DNA of 52,390 nt from Emcibacteraceae bacterium (lineage in GTDB: Bacteria; Pseudomonadota; Alphaproteobacteria; Sphingomonadales; Emcibacteraceae): the NCBI GenBank assembly GCA_028281625.1, contig JANQJN010000180.1:1-52390 (forward strand), written 5' to 3'. The notes beneath the pieces are model-generated. The model saw only the letters and a program-made list of their open reading frames with translations, was not told the origin of the DNA and did no database searches. Position numbers and translations under genes: made by a program. Positions 8,694-20,115 of the stretch are shown here, in pieces (within the stretch, counting starts at the first letter, position 1; each line of letters starts with the position of its first letter).

Positions 8694-10052
8694 ATGCAAG
8701 CGACCAAAAACAATCCTTATGCTGAAAGTTCTGCGCCCCCCTCACAGGTGGATGACCTTTATGACCATATTCGAACTTTTCGCCGTTTTCCAAAGGGTTA
8801 CATGGTTCTCCATTTGCATTTTTCTATACTGGACCGGCTTCATCAGCAACCGCACCACCGCAGAAGCATCGCTACAGCCTTTAATCGGCTGATAAATCCT
8901 TACGAAGGAAAATTATTCTGGACTCGGGAATTTGATCTCTTTTTTGTCAGCAAGGACTGTCCGCACGCGGACCTTGACCGTGCGCGGGTTGAAGCTATGC
9001 GCGCCGTCAATGATGCACCTGTACTCAAACAAAAAATCGCTGACGGCCAAGACGATCAACTTTGCACCTGGTGGGATCTTGGCGAAGATTATGAGCAATT
9101 TTACTCCAAGGTCGAACAGCTAAGGCGCACTGCAAATCACGATGATGGCGACGAGGAAAAAGCGGAAACTCCATCGCTTAAAAATATGGTAGCAAGTATT
9201 GGCTCTTCCAGTAAGCCAAAACCAGCCCCTTCTCCGTCACAAGATATTGAAGCGGAAAAGACAGGAAAAAAACAAAAAACAGTTCCCCAGTACGAACATA
9301 TTTTTCCAGAGACAACAATGGATGTTATCGGCCCAATGCAGCTGGACAAACTCGAGCGTAACATTCTGAACATGGATATGTTTAACCTGATTGCGCAGCA
9401 AAATATCTGCGTCGTGGTCGAAAACATGCCGCCGCAGGTAGTTTTCACAAAAAAATACATTTCGCTCGATGAAGTAAATAATTCAATCCTTCCAGGCTAC
9501 GCCATTTCTGGCGACAAGTGGCTCTTTCAACGGCTGACTGAAACGTTTGATACCAAAATGATGCAAGCGCTCGTCGACTATGAAAGCTTTCCCGAAAACG
9601 TTCTTTCGATCAATATGAACGTATCAACCATTTCAACCAAAGCGTTTGATAAATTCATCGCAAAGCAAAAATCCGTGTCTGAACATCCGCTCATTCTTGA
9701 AATAACATTGTTTGACATCATGTCTGACTTGACGGCTTATTTCAGGGCGCAGGAAAAACTCGATCGCCTTGGATGTAAAATTTGCATATGCAAAATGGAT
9801 ATCCAGTCGCTTTATGTTTTGGACCGAGAACTCATTAATGTTGATTTTCTGAAAATACGCTGGAACAAGAGCTATAGAAGTTCGCTAAACACAACCGAAA
9901 GAAAACGCATTGCGGATGCCATTCAAGCGCAGGGAAAAATGCGTGTCGTTCTTTCTGATTGCGATTCAAAAGAAGCCATTAGTTTTGGAAACGAGATGGG
10001 CATCGTCATGTTCCAGGGATTTGAAATAGACAAACTTCAGGGAATTGAATAA
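8694..10052 (+). CDS. Cytoplasmic protein with degenerate EAL-type domain
   Basis: This 452-residue protein has no signal peptide. Residues 30-145 might be a remnant GGDEF-like fold (LFWTREFDLFFV), followed by a low-complexity linker (150-200). Residues 215-448 follow the order of EAL phosphodiesterase motifs: DKWLF (274-278), INMNVS (306-311) for VNLS, LEIT (335-338), LGCKICICKMD (359-369) for LG-x-alpha-DDFG, LKIR (386-389) for LKID, and MFQGF (439-443) for the QGY motif. The EAL signature itself, the DD pair (now CK), the Lys-Ile-Asp acid and the AEGVE glutamate (now LSDCD) are lost. Phosphodiesterase activity is therefore not expected. It may bind a nucleotide or a protein. It lies 80 bases after the LapG-like gene. 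Confidence 0.7.
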   Translation: MQATKNNPYAESSAPPSQVDDLYDHIRTFRRFPKGYMVLHLHFSILDRLHQQPHHRRSIATAFNRLINPYEGKLFWTREFDLFFVSKDCPHADLDRARVEAMRAVNDAPVLKQKIADGQDDQLCTWWDLGEDYEQFYSKVEQLRRTANHDDGDEEKAETPSLKNMVASIGSSSKPKPAPSPSQDIEAEKTGKKQKTVPQYEHIFPETTMDVIGPMQLDKLERNILNMDMFNLIAQQNICVVVENMPPQVVFTKKYISLDEVNNSILPGYAISGDKWLFQRLTETFDTKMMQALVDYESFPENVLSINMNVSTISTKAFDKFIAKQKSVSEHPLILEITLFDIMSDLTAYFRAQEKLDRLGCKICICKMDIQSLYVLDRELINVDFLKIRWNKSYRSSLNTTERKRIADAIQAQGKMRVVLSDCDSKEAISFGNEMGIVMFQGFEIDKLQGIE

Positions 10053-10061
10053 TCCGCTGGC

Positions 10062-10637
10062 TTAATATTCTGCGCCAGCTCCCTCTAAAATGCGAATCAT
10101 TGAACGAAGACGTCTGTCTTCTCTGGCGAGATCAAGTGGTGTTCTGCCGGTGTTATCGGCAAGGGACCAGTCCGCATTTGAATCAAGAAGCATTTTTGTC
10201 AGTGTTCGGTCGTTGTTTTGAACTGCTTTGTAAAGAGCTGTTTCGCCCGCTCTGTCCTGAATATTCACATCGGCTCTTTGCCCAATCAGAAGCTCCACAA
10301 CTTCTTTGGCGCGCAGTCTAACGGCGACGATGAGCGGTGTTTCTCCGGTGGATCTTTTGGGAATGTCTGTACTGGCATTTTCGGCAAGCAGAAAAGTTGC
10401 TGCAACCACATCTTTTAACGCAGCTGCTTTATAAAGTGGCGTTTCACCATCAGCAAATTCACGCGTATTTACATTGGCTCCTTTTTGAAGTTGATTGCGA
10501 ATTGCACCGTAATCACGATCTTTTACCGCTTCCAATAGCAGATATTCATTAGACATACTGTTTTCTTGTGCACTCGCAGCAAAAATGGTGCTTAAAAATG
10601 CAAGAATGCTAATATAAAACAACTTTTTTAGGGCCAT
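10062..10637 (-). CDS. Exported ankyrin-repeat protein
   Basis: The protein has 191 residues. A signal peptide (ALKKLFYISILAFLSTIFA, cleavage near ASAQ) sends it to the periplasm. About four ankyrin repeats follow from residue 32, with clear GETPLYKAA, GETPLIVAV, GETALYKAV and GRTPLDLAR signatures. Ankyrin repeats bind proteins; the partner is unknown. A GGAG ribosome site lies 7 bases before the ATG. It converges with the degenerate EAL gene with only 9 bases between them, so no separate terminator fits there. Confidence 0.88.
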   Translation of the reverse strand: MALKKLFYISILAFLSTIFAASAQENSMSNEYLLLEAVKDRDYGAIRNQLQKGANVNTREFADGETPLYKAAALKDVVAATFLLAENASTDIPKRSTGETPLIVAVRLRAKEVVELLIGQRADVNIQDRAGETALYKAVQNNDRTLTKMLLDSNADWSLADNTGRTPLDLAREDRRLRSMIRILEGAGAEY

Positions 10638-10734
10638 AAACAGACTCCAGCCTTTATAATTCTGATTGCGCGCATTATAACATAATCATATAACGAGTCT
10701 ATTCTTAACCTATTATGAAGAAGATGTGATCAAC

Positions 10735-11349
10735 ATGAGCTCAGAACAAACGCAAGGTAAATTTAAAGTCCAGATAACATTAACAGTCATTCTGTTAATT
10801 GCCGCCGTGGCAATATGGGGCTTGTATCTTAATCGGGATGACACGCCAACCGCAGCAGAAAGCAGCCGCGCCCTGATAGGAGGAGAGTTTGAGCTTGTAA
10901 ACCATAAAAACGAAGTGATGACCGACAAAGATTTCCTTGGAAAATATATGATCGTTTATTTTGGGTATACATACTGTCCGGATGTGTGCCCCATGGATCT
11001 GCAGATTATGGCAGATGCGCTTCGTTATTTGGACGATGACGATATGGAAAAATTAAATCCCGTGTTTGTCTCTGTTGATCCTGAGCGTGATACACCTGAA
11101 GTTATGGCAGAATATATTTCCTTTTTTCATGATGACCTGATTGGGCTGACCGGGACACCGGAACAAGTTGACGTCATTAAAAAAGCCTACCGTGTTTATG
11201 CCGCCAAAGCGGATGACAGTGAGAATTACCTTGTTGATCATACTGCTTACACCTATTTGATGGATGAAGACGGAAAGCTTCTTCAACATTTTAATCACGG
11301 TGAAGACCCGGAAGTAATGGCTACAAAAATGGCGGCACTAATCAATTAA
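10735..11349 (+). CDS. SCO1/SenC family copper chaperone
   Basis: SCO proteins deliver copper to the CuA site of cytochrome c oxidase or act as thiol reductants for it. The ATG at 10735 has GAAGAAG about 11 bases upstream and gives 204 residues; a GTG 9 bases earlier is too close to that site. An N-terminal anchor helix (about 15-34) is followed by a thioredoxin-like domain with the copper-binding CPDVCP (Cys81 and Cys85) and the distal His169 in VDHTAY. Its stop overlaps the next start by one base (TAATG), so it leads a three-gene operon. Confidence 0.93.
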   Translation: MSSEQTQGKFKVQITLTVILLIAAVAIWGLYLNRDDTPTAAESSRALIGGEFELVNHKNEVMTDKDFLGKYMIVYFGYTYCPDVCPMDLQIMADALRYLDDDDMEKLNPVFVSVDPERDTPEVMAEYISFFHDDLIGLTGTPEQVDVIKKAYRVYAAKADDSENYLVDHTAYTYLMDEDGKLLQHFNHGEDPEVMATKMAALIN

Positions 11350-11801
11350 TGGCCAAGACACCGCCGTTTTGGAAAAACAAAAAACTTGATGAAATGTCAA
11401 CCGAGGAGTGGGAATCACTTTGTGACGGTTGCGGTCTTTGTTGCCTTCACAAGCTTGAAGACGAAGATACAGCAAAAGTGTCCTATACCAATGTCGCGTG
11501 CCGCCTTTTGGACCTTGATAGCTGCAGATGTAAGAATTACCCAATGCGAAAGAAGCTGGTGCCAGACTGTGTTGTGCTAACGGTGGAACAAGTTTCCCAA
11601 TTTAAATGGCTGCCTCCAACCTGCGCGTATAGATTGATTTCGGAAGGCAAGGATCTCCATAACTGGCACCCCCTGATTAGTGGTTCTGCGGATACTGTGC
11701 ACCTCGTCAATATTTCTGTAAAAGGCAAAGTGGTATCTGAAAGAGACGCCGGTGATCTTGAGGATCATTTAGTGACATTGGAGGCGCTTTATGATGGATG
11801 A
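11349..11801 (+). CDS. YcgN/UPF0260 cysteine-cluster protein
   Basis: The protein has 150 residues of the UPF0260 (YcgN) family. It is rich in conserved cysteines: CDGCGLCC at 25-32, C51, C59 and C61, C74 in VPDC, and one in PPTCAYR. This is the pattern of the zinc/iron-chelating cysteine cluster domain. The cellular role is unknown. It is coupled to the SCO gene by a 1-base overlap and to the next gene by an 11-base overlap. Confidence 0.92.
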   Translation: MAKTPPFWKNKKLDEMSTEEWESLCDGCGLCCLHKLEDEDTAKVSYTNVACRLLDLDSCRCKNYPMRKKLVPDCVVLTVEQVSQFKWLPPTCAYRLISEGKDLHNWHPLISGSADTVHLVNISVKGKVVSERDAGDLEDHLVTLEALYDG

Positions 11802-12480
11802 AGTCCGGGGTATTCCTCTTATCTACAAGTCCCATCGCCGCGCAAAGCGTATGAAATTACGCTTCGATGCCTCAAAAGGGGCTGGTGTTGTTACCGTGCC
11901 CTCCTACTGTAGTAAGCTTGAAGCCTACAGATTTGCTGGAAAGCATATTGACTGGCTCGAGGAACAAAAACATGTCTCGCCAGATCGAATATTGCTGATG
12001 CCAGGCAGTATCATACCCCTTTTGGGAAGAAAGCGTGTCATACGACATAAGCCAGATTCTTTAGCGACCGTGGAAGTAAATGATGAAGAAATAATTGTGG
12101 GTGGCCCGCTTGAGGGTTTTCCCGTACGGCTCGAAAATCATTTAAAAAAATTATCCAAAGAAAATATTGAACCCTTAGCCAGAGAATTTGCGGATAAAAC
12201 TGGCGTCAAATTCAAGAAAATTCAGGTACGGGACACCAGAAGCCGCTGGGGTAGTTGTTCAACCACTGGAACCCTGTCCTTTTCCTGGCGACTGATCATG
12301 ACGCCGCCAGACATCCTTGCCTATGTGGTTGCCCATGAAATCGCTCATTTATCGGAAATGAACCATAGCAAGGCTTTTTGGGCGCTGGTGGATAGGCTGG
12401 TTGATAATGCAAAGCCTGCTCGAAAGTGGTTAAGATCAGAGGGACAAGCCTTAATGGCCATCGTTGGTAAGGCCCTCTAA
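11791..12480 (+). CDS. YgjP-like zinc metallopeptidase
   Basis: This 229-residue protein belongs to the YgjP/DUF45 family of SprT-like metallopeptidases. The zinc site is visible as HEIAH (H182, E183, H186) with a further His192 in MNHSKAFW; the family motif [12 protein letters not shown] lies at 146-157. The substrate is unknown. It starts inside the end of the YcgN-like gene, at either of two adjacent ATG codons. Its TAA overlaps the opposing TAG of the penicillin-binding protein gene in the tetranucleotide CTAA. Confidence 0.9.
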   Translation: MMDEVRGIPLIYKSHRRAKRMKLRFDASKGAGVVTVPSYCSKLEAYRFAGKHIDWLEEQKHVSPDRILLMPGSIIPLLGRKRVIRHKPDSLATVEVNDEEIIVGGPLEGFPVRLENHLKKLSKENIEPLAREFADKTGVKFKKIQVRDTRSRWGSCSTTGTLSFSWRLIMTPPDILAYVVAHEIAHLSEMNHSKAFWALVDRLVDNAKPARKWLRSEGQALMAIVGKAL

Positions 12481-14372
12481 ACTTCTGGCTTGTTGCGCGG
12501 CCGAACGTTTGGTGTTTCAAGCGTCGCATCGTTTCTACCAAGTGAAACGCGGTACATAAAATTCTTCCAAATATGCGCTGGTGTGCCACCGCCCGTGACG
12601 CCGAGCATGGGGGTACTATCATCTTTGCCAACCCAAACGCCATTGATCATATTCTGACCATAACCGACAAAAAGCGCGTCTTTATAATCTTGTGTTGTCC
12701 CGGTTTTACCCGCGACGGGAAAATCCATCAGTGCAGATCTGGCGGTTCCGGTAGCAACCACATTCTGCAGCATGGAATGCATGGTATAGGAAATCTCCTG
12801 ATCCAGAATACGCACTTCTGGCCCCGGCATATGACGATACAAAATTTGCCCAGAGCTATTCTGAATTTCGACAATCCCATAGGGCTTCGTTTCAATGCCG
12901 CCGCGGGCAATGACACTATAGGCTGAGGTTAGTTCAAGCAGATTTACTTCTGATGTCCCAAGCGCGAGGCTTGGCTCGGGATTAAGCGGCGAAAGGACAC
13001 CCATTCGTTCGCTCATATCAATAACATTGGATCGGTTGATGCGCTCAGAAAGTTTTACCGCAACCGTGTTAATCGATTTTGCAAATGCATCTTCGAGGGT
13101 CACATCGCCAACAAACTCGCCACTGTAGTTTTTTGGGCTCCATTCATTGAGGATAATTGGACTATCCCGCATAACGGATTCGGGGCCAAATCCAGCTTCT
13201 AGAGCCGCGAGATATACAAACAGTTTAAAGGCGCTACCCGGTTGGCGCTGCGCCTGTACAGCGCGGTTAAACTGGCTTTCCCCATAATCCTTGCCACCAA
13301 TAAGGGCACGAACTGCACCATCATAATCCATGGATACCAGTGCGGCCTGCATATCATCAAATCGTTCTTGACGATTAAGAATTTGACGAACAGAGCTTGC
13401 AGCCATTTGCTGCATCTCAGGCACCATAGTTGTGTGAATGATGATCGGTTCATTAACGGTACCGATAAGATCCGGTACTTGCTCAACAACCCAGTCAGTA
13501 AAGTACCTTACGTCACCGCCGGTGGCGGAGCTTCTGATATTGACACTGTCTTTTTTTGCAGCAAAGGCTGTGGGCTGGTCGATATATCCAACGGTGACCA
13601 TATTATCCAAAACAATAGAGGTACGTTCATATGCGCGCTCAACATCCCGCAGCGGAGAATAAAGGGCGGGGCCTTTGAGCATACCAGCAAGCATGGCCGC
13701 TTCAGTTAAGGTCAGTTCCCGTGCACTATGACCGAATATAGTGCGCGAAGCGGCATCGATACCGTAAGCGCCAGCACCAAAATAGACACGGTTTAAGTAA
13801 ATGGTGAGAATTTCCTGCTTGTCGAGCTTCACTTCGAGCCAGAAACTAAGCAAAAGCTCTTGTACTTTTCTTTTAAATGTTCGACTTGAATTGAGATAGA
13901 GGTTTTTTGCAAGCTGCTGTGATATGGTGCTGCCGCCTTCCACCATTCTACCCGCGATCAGATTATTCACTGCCGCGCGGCCTAATCCTCTGAAATCGAC
14001 GCCCTGATGATCAAAAAAACGTCTATCTTCCGTGGCAATTACTGCATCAATCTGTGCGGAGGGAATATCTTTAAATTCAAGCCATTCACCAAACACGTTT
14101 CCATATGTGGCAATCACATTGCCCCCGCGGTCCACCACCATCATGGTGGACTTCGTGTCAGCTCTATCAATATTGGAGATATCCGGAAGGTCATAAGCGT
14201 AATAAATAACAAGCGGGATCAGTAGTATGGTCCCCCAAACAAGGGTTACGAAAAATCCATAGACAAATTTGGCCAGGCCCTTTCTTTTTGGTCTGGTTTT
14301 TTTGGCATTTGTGATCGTCTTCTTACGAGACGAATTTTTCTTACTCTTCCACACAATTATACCCGTCCTCAC
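12477..14372 (-). CDS. Class A penicillin-binding protein (PBP1A family)
   Basis: This bifunctional peptidoglycan synthase joins a GT51 glycosyltransferase to a transpeptidase. I chose the GTG at 14372, which has AAGGA 4 bases upstream; a TTG 18 bases further out has no ribosome site. The product has 631 residues: a basic cytoplasmic tail, one membrane helix (about 36-60), the GT51 motifs EDRRFFDHQG (115 on), GGSTISQQLAKN and RKVQELLLSFWLE, and transpeptidase motifs SAFK (Ser380, Lys383), SIN (433-435) and KTGT (556-559). At this length it lacks the large inserted domain of E. coli PBP1a, so no mrcA symbol is given. Confidence 0.92.
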   Translation of the reverse strand: MRTGIIVWKSKKNSSRKKTITNAKKTRPKRKGLAKFVYGFFVTLVWGTILLIPLVIYYAYDLPDISNIDRADTKSTMMVVDRGGNVIATYGNVFGEWLEFKDIPSAQIDAVIATEDRRFFDHQGVDFRGLGRAAVNNLIAGRMVEGGSTISQQLAKNLYLNSSRTFKRKVQELLLSFWLEVKLDKQEILTIYLNRVYFGAGAYGIDAASRTIFGHSARELTLTEAAMLAGMLKGPALYSPLRDVERAYERTSIVLDNMVTVGYIDQPTAFAAKKDSVNIRSSATGGDVRYFTDWVVEQVPDLIGTVNEPIIIHTTMVPEMQQMAASSVRQILNRQERFDDMQAALVSMDYDGAVRALIGGKDYGESQFNRAVQAQRQPGSAFKLFVYLAALEAGFGPESVMRDSPIILNEWSPKNYSGEFVGDVTLEDAFAKSINTVAVKLSERINRSNVIDMSERMGVLSPLNPEPSLALGTSEVNLLELTSAYSVIARGGIETKPYGIVEIQNSSGQILYRHMPGPEVRILDQEISYTMHSMLQNVVATGTARSALMDFPVAGKTGTTQDYKDALFVGYGQNMINGVWVGKDDSTPMLGVTGGGTPAHIWKNFMYRVSLGRNDATLETPNVRPRNKPEV

Positions 14373-14500
14373 GTTTTCCTTTAAAAACAATAAGAGAAGG
14401 GCAAAATTATGACAAGCGCAGAAACAATGCAGTATGATCTTGACATTAGTTTCATATGTAACTATTATTTAGCCATTCACTATTTCATAAGGATCCCGCC

Positions 14501-15037
14501 ATGATGTTAGAAAGAATCCATCACGTTGCTTACCGCTCAATGGACGCCAACCGTACCGTCGAGTTTTATAAAAAGTATCTGGATATGGACCTTGTTCTTG
14601 CCATTTCCGAAGATAAGGTACCCTCAACCGGTGAGCCAGATCCATATATCCATGTGTTCCTTGATGCAGGAAACGGTAACATACTGGCTTTTTTTGAAAT
14701 TCCCAACTCGCCTGAGATGGGCTGGGACAAAAACACTCCTGATTGGGTGCAACATATTGCCTTTAAGGTGGCCGACGAAGAAACCCTGATCGGAGCCAAA
14801 CAACGTCTGGAAGAGGGTGGCGTAGAGGTAGTTGGGCCTACCAATCATCACATTTTCCAATCAATTTACTTTCGGGACCCGGATGGTCACCGTCTGGAAC
14901 TTGCTTACGATACCGCGACAGATGCGGAAATGGAGAAGCTCAATAAAGTTGCGCCGGAAATGATGGCCGAATGGGCCAAAAGTAAAAAGACCCTAAAACA
15001 TACCGCCTGGCTTCACGAAGAAGAATTCAGCAAATAA
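14501..15037 (+). CDS. VOC (glyoxalase/bleomycin-resistance) family protein
   Basis: The protein has 178 residues with the paired beta-alpha-beta modules of the vicinal oxygen chelate fold. Candidate metal ligands are His in LERIHHVAY, Glu in LAFFEIP, His in WVQHIAFKV and Glu in HRLELAY. Members include glyoxalase I, dioxygenases and fosfomycin-resistance enzymes, so the substrate cannot be told from sequence alone. The helical tail after residue 135 (MEKLNKVAPEMMAEW) is an extension beyond the core fold. AAGGAT lies 6 bases before the first ATG. It stands alone, divergent from the penicillin-binding protein gene. Confidence 0.88.
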   Translation: MMLERIHHVAYRSMDANRTVEFYKKYLDMDLVLAISEDKVPSTGEPDPYIHVFLDAGNGNILAFFEIPNSPEMGWDKNTPDWVQHIAFKVADEETLIGAKQRLEEGGVEVVGPTNHHIFQSIYFRDPDGHRLELAYDTATDAEMEKLNKVAPEMMAEWAKSKKTLKHTAWLHEEEFSK

Positions 15038-15061
15038 AAAAGCGGGCCACCGAGCCCGCTT
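15034..15061 (-). terminator. gyrB terminator in the VOC/gyrB convergent gap
   Basis: The stem AGCGGGC/GCCCGCT (7-8 bp) with a 6-nt loop lies between two convergent genes. Read on the minus strand it is followed by six T, then ATTT, so it ends the gyrB-side transcript. On the plus strand the tract is only TATTCATT, so it could be a weak terminator for the VOC gene. Confidence 0.82.
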
Positions 15062-15082
15062 ATTCATTACAATTTTTAGAAA

Positions 15083-17542
<2,460 letters not shown>

Positions 17543-17584
17543 TTAACGTCTTAAATCATACATGTGTACTATAGCATAAATCTT

Positions 17585-18787
17585 TTATTCTGCTTCTATT
17601 TTTCCGTCTTTTACCCGGAAAAAAACGGCTCTATTTTTCATCTCTTCAAAGAGTGAATCATCGGTCCCCGTTAGCCAGACTTGAGAGCCAATTTCACCGA
17701 GCTCATCAAACAGTGAACCGCGCCGATTTTCGTCAAGATGAGCCGCTACTTCATCAAGCAACAGTATCGGTGGAGCGCCAAACTGGCTGGCGCTTAATCT
17801 GGCGCTGGCAAGCGTTATCCCGATGAGTAGCGCTTTTTGCTCACCGGTGGAGCAAAGCTCCGCGGGCATATCCTTATCCACGTGACGTACTTTAAGGTCC
17901 GTCTTATGGGGTCCAATGGATGTCCGACCCGACTTTGCATCAAGGCGTCGACACTCTGCGAGTTCAGCACAAAATTCGCTTTCCACATCAACTGCTGGTC
18001 TGCTGACCAGTCCATCTTCCAAATTTCCATCAAGCGCCAGTGATGCCCGGGGAAAGGCTGATTGACTTTCCATCATTGCCTGGGAAAGCTTCTCAAGAGC
18101 ATCAAGCCGCGCCGCAGCCACCGCTACGCCGTGTTCAGCCATACGGCTTTCCAGCGTGCTGATCCAGACCATATCCGCGTTTCCGTCCACGAGCAGCCTG
18201 GCGCGCTCTCGCATCACTTTCTCGTAAGCATTTACTTCACGGGTATGACTTGGATGATAGGCAGCAACCAGGCGGTCAAGAAGGCGCCTCCTACCGGACG
18301 GTCCTTCAATAAACAAGCGGTCCATTTGTGGCGTAAGCCATGCCACCTGAAGAATGTCTCCAAATGCCGCCGGGCTTGAAATGGTTTCTCCGTCAAGTCG
18401 CCCAACGCGCCGGTCCGGAGATGTAGCAGACGAAAGTTCGCTTCGCGGCAGTAGCCCGCTCCCAAGTTGTCGCTCCCCATCCGGCGTCATCAGACGACCA
18501 GACACAGCCCAGGGCGCATCACTGTTTAGCATTGTCACTTCGGAAAGTTTGGCACGCCGCAAGCCACGCCCGGGAGATAAAAAAGAAATGGCTTCAAGAA
18601 GGTTTGTTTTTCCAGCACCGTTGGGTCCTGTGAGCACCACAGAATTTGCACCCACATCCACCGCAGCGGCACCATAGGAACGGAAATTCTTCAGCATGAT
18701 CCGTTCTACATAAAGCACGAGTGCCTTACCCGAAGGCAAAGCACTCTTGATGTCGTTATCATTGTCTGAATGTGCGACGCTGCTCAC
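17585..18787 (-). CDS. recF: DNA replication and repair protein RecF
   Basis: RecF is an SMC-like ATPase that helps load RecA at single-strand gaps. The protein has 400 residues with Walker A GPNGAGKTN (about 54-62), the ABC-type signature region (STGEQKALLIG) and Walker B ILLLDEVAAHLD. It starts at a GTG 12 bases after dnaN. The stretch before LYVERIMLKNFRSY is about 25 residues longer than in many RecF proteins, so a start inside this extension is possible, although no better site is seen. Confidence 0.95.
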   Translation of the reverse strand: MSSVAHSDNDNDIKSALPSGKALVLYVERIMLKNFRSYGAAAVDVGANSVVLTGPNGAGKTNLLEAISFLSPGRGLRRAKLSEVTMLNSDAPWAVSGRLMTPDGERQLGSGLLPRSELSSATSPDRRVGRLDGETISSPAAFGDILQVAWLTPQMDRLFIEGPSGRRRLLDRLVAAYHPSHTREVNAYEKVMRERARLLVDGNADMVWISTLESRMAEHGVAVAAARLDALEKLSQAMMESQSAFPRASLALDGNLEDGLVSRPAVDVESEFCAELAECRRLDAKSGRTSIGPHKTDLKVRHVDKDMPAELCSTGEQKALLIGITLASARLSASQFGAPPILLLDEVAAHLDENRRGSLFDELGEIGSQVWLTGTDDSLFEEMKNRAVFFRVKDGKIEAE

Positions 18788-18799
18788 TCGTGTTATCCG

Positions 18800-19921
18800 T
18801 TACACTCTCATCGGCATGAGAACGTACAACGCGCCTTCATCTGTGAGATCCTTAAGAATTGTCGGCGCCGCTGCATCCGCGAACGCCACCTGCACCACGT
18901 CGCCTTCGATTTGCGCAAGGATATCAAGCAGGTATCGCGAATTAAATCCGATCTCCATATCTTCAGATTCGTAGCTCACCGAGAGCTCTTCTGTCGCAGT
19001 GCCATGCTCCGGGCTATTCACAGTGAGCGTTAGTTGTCCTGCCCCCATGCCCAGCTTCACAGAGCGGGTTTTATCGGTCGATATGGTGGACACACGGTCA
19101 ACAGCTTCCGCAAGGATCTTGCTATCCACTTCCATGTTTTTGTCATTGCCTTCCGGAATAACCCGTGAGTAATCCGGGAACGTACCGTCAATAAGTTTGG
19201 AGGTAAGCACAATGTCAGCAAATGCAAAGCGGATTTTTGTATCCGAAAGGCTGACTTCCACATCGCCTTCATATTCATCAATCAGCTTGCGAAGCTCACC
19301 AACCGCCTTGCGGGGTACGATAATACCCGGCATGTCAGAAGCGCCTGCCGGCTGATCAATATCAAAGCGCGCAAGGCGGTGACCGTCCGTTGCGACCCCG
19401 CGCAGCACCGCTTCACCATTATCGTCACTGGCCGCATGTAGATAAATACCATTGAGATAGTATCGCGTTTCTTCGGTTGATACTGCAAAGCGCGTTTTAT
19501 CAATCAGTCTTTTCAGATTAACGCCCGTTACATTAAAGGTAACCGGAAGTTCACCTTCGGACATGACCGGGAAATCTTCTCGCGGAAGACAGGAAAGCGT
19601 GAAGCGTGAGCGTCCCGCGCTGATGGAAAGCCGTCCACTATCCACATCATAATAAAGCTCAACCTGCGCACCCTCCGGGAGCTTCCTGACAATGTCATAA
19701 AGGGTGTGAGCCGGTGCCGTAATACCGCCCGCTTCTTCCGTTTCAACAGCGACCCCTTCGCCAATGGCAATGTCAAGATCCGTTGCAGCAAGGTTCAGGC
19801 GTCCGTCTTCTCCCTCAAGCAAAACGTTTGATAAAATGGGAATAGTATTTCGACGCTCAACAACGCTTTGGATATGGCCCAGAGATTTTAGTAAGGCGCC
19901 TCGTTCTATATTCAATTTCAT
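18800..19921 (-). CDS. dnaN: DNA polymerase III beta subunit (sliding clamp)
   Basis: The beta clamp tethers DNA polymerase III to DNA. At 373 residues it has the usual length, with three clamp domains. Characteristic stretches are IPILSNVLLEG, TDLDIAIGEGV, RYYLNGIYLH, VATDGHRLARF and the C-terminal YVLMPMRV. The ribosome site before the ATG is weak. It lies between dnaA and recF in the classical replication order, 194 bases after dnaA. Confidence 0.98.
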   Translation of the reverse strand: MKLNIERGALLKSLGHIQSVVERRNTIPILSNVLLEGEDGRLNLAATDLDIAIGEGVAVETEEAGGITAPAHTLYDIVRKLPEGAQVELYYDVDSGRLSISAGRSRFTLSCLPREDFPVMSEGELPVTFNVTGVNLKRLIDKTRFAVSTEETRYYLNGIYLHAASDDNGEAVLRGVATDGHRLARFDIDQPAGASDMPGIIVPRKAVGELRKLIDEYEGDVEVSLSDTKIRFAFADIVLTSKLIDGTFPDYSRVIPEGNDKNMEVDSKILAEAVDRVSTISTDKTRSVKLGMGAGQLTLTVNSPEHGTATEELSVSYESEDMEIGFNSRYLLDILAQIEGDVVQVAFADAAAPTILKDLTDEGALYVLMPMRV

Positions 19922-20025
19922 TTGATAATTTCACGCTTCATAATAACTAGATTTTTTCGACCCAGGACCTTTCTAGTCCAATTCATAATTCTTATTTTTA
20001 TGTGAAAAACAGACTATCATAATCA

Positions 20026-20048
20026 GCCATTAGGTCAATGGCTTTTTC
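20026..20048 (+). terminator. Terminator-like hairpin on the antisense strand between dnaA and dnaN
   Basis: GCCATT and AATGGC pair over a 5-nt loop and are followed on the plus strand by CTTTTTC. Both flanking genes lie on the minus strand, where the hairpin is not followed by T, so it would act only on antisense transcription. The short stem makes this tentative. Confidence 0.35.
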
Positions 20049-20115
20049 ACGGTTTTCTGCCGAGTCGCAATATAATTTAGAAGCGCTGTTGCGCTGGCAA
20101 AAAATGGTCAAAAAA

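Noticed and set aside
8653..8892. 79-codon plus-strand open frame overlapping the start of the degenerate EAL gene
   Set aside because: It overlaps a longer, convincing coding frame and has no ribosome site or family features.
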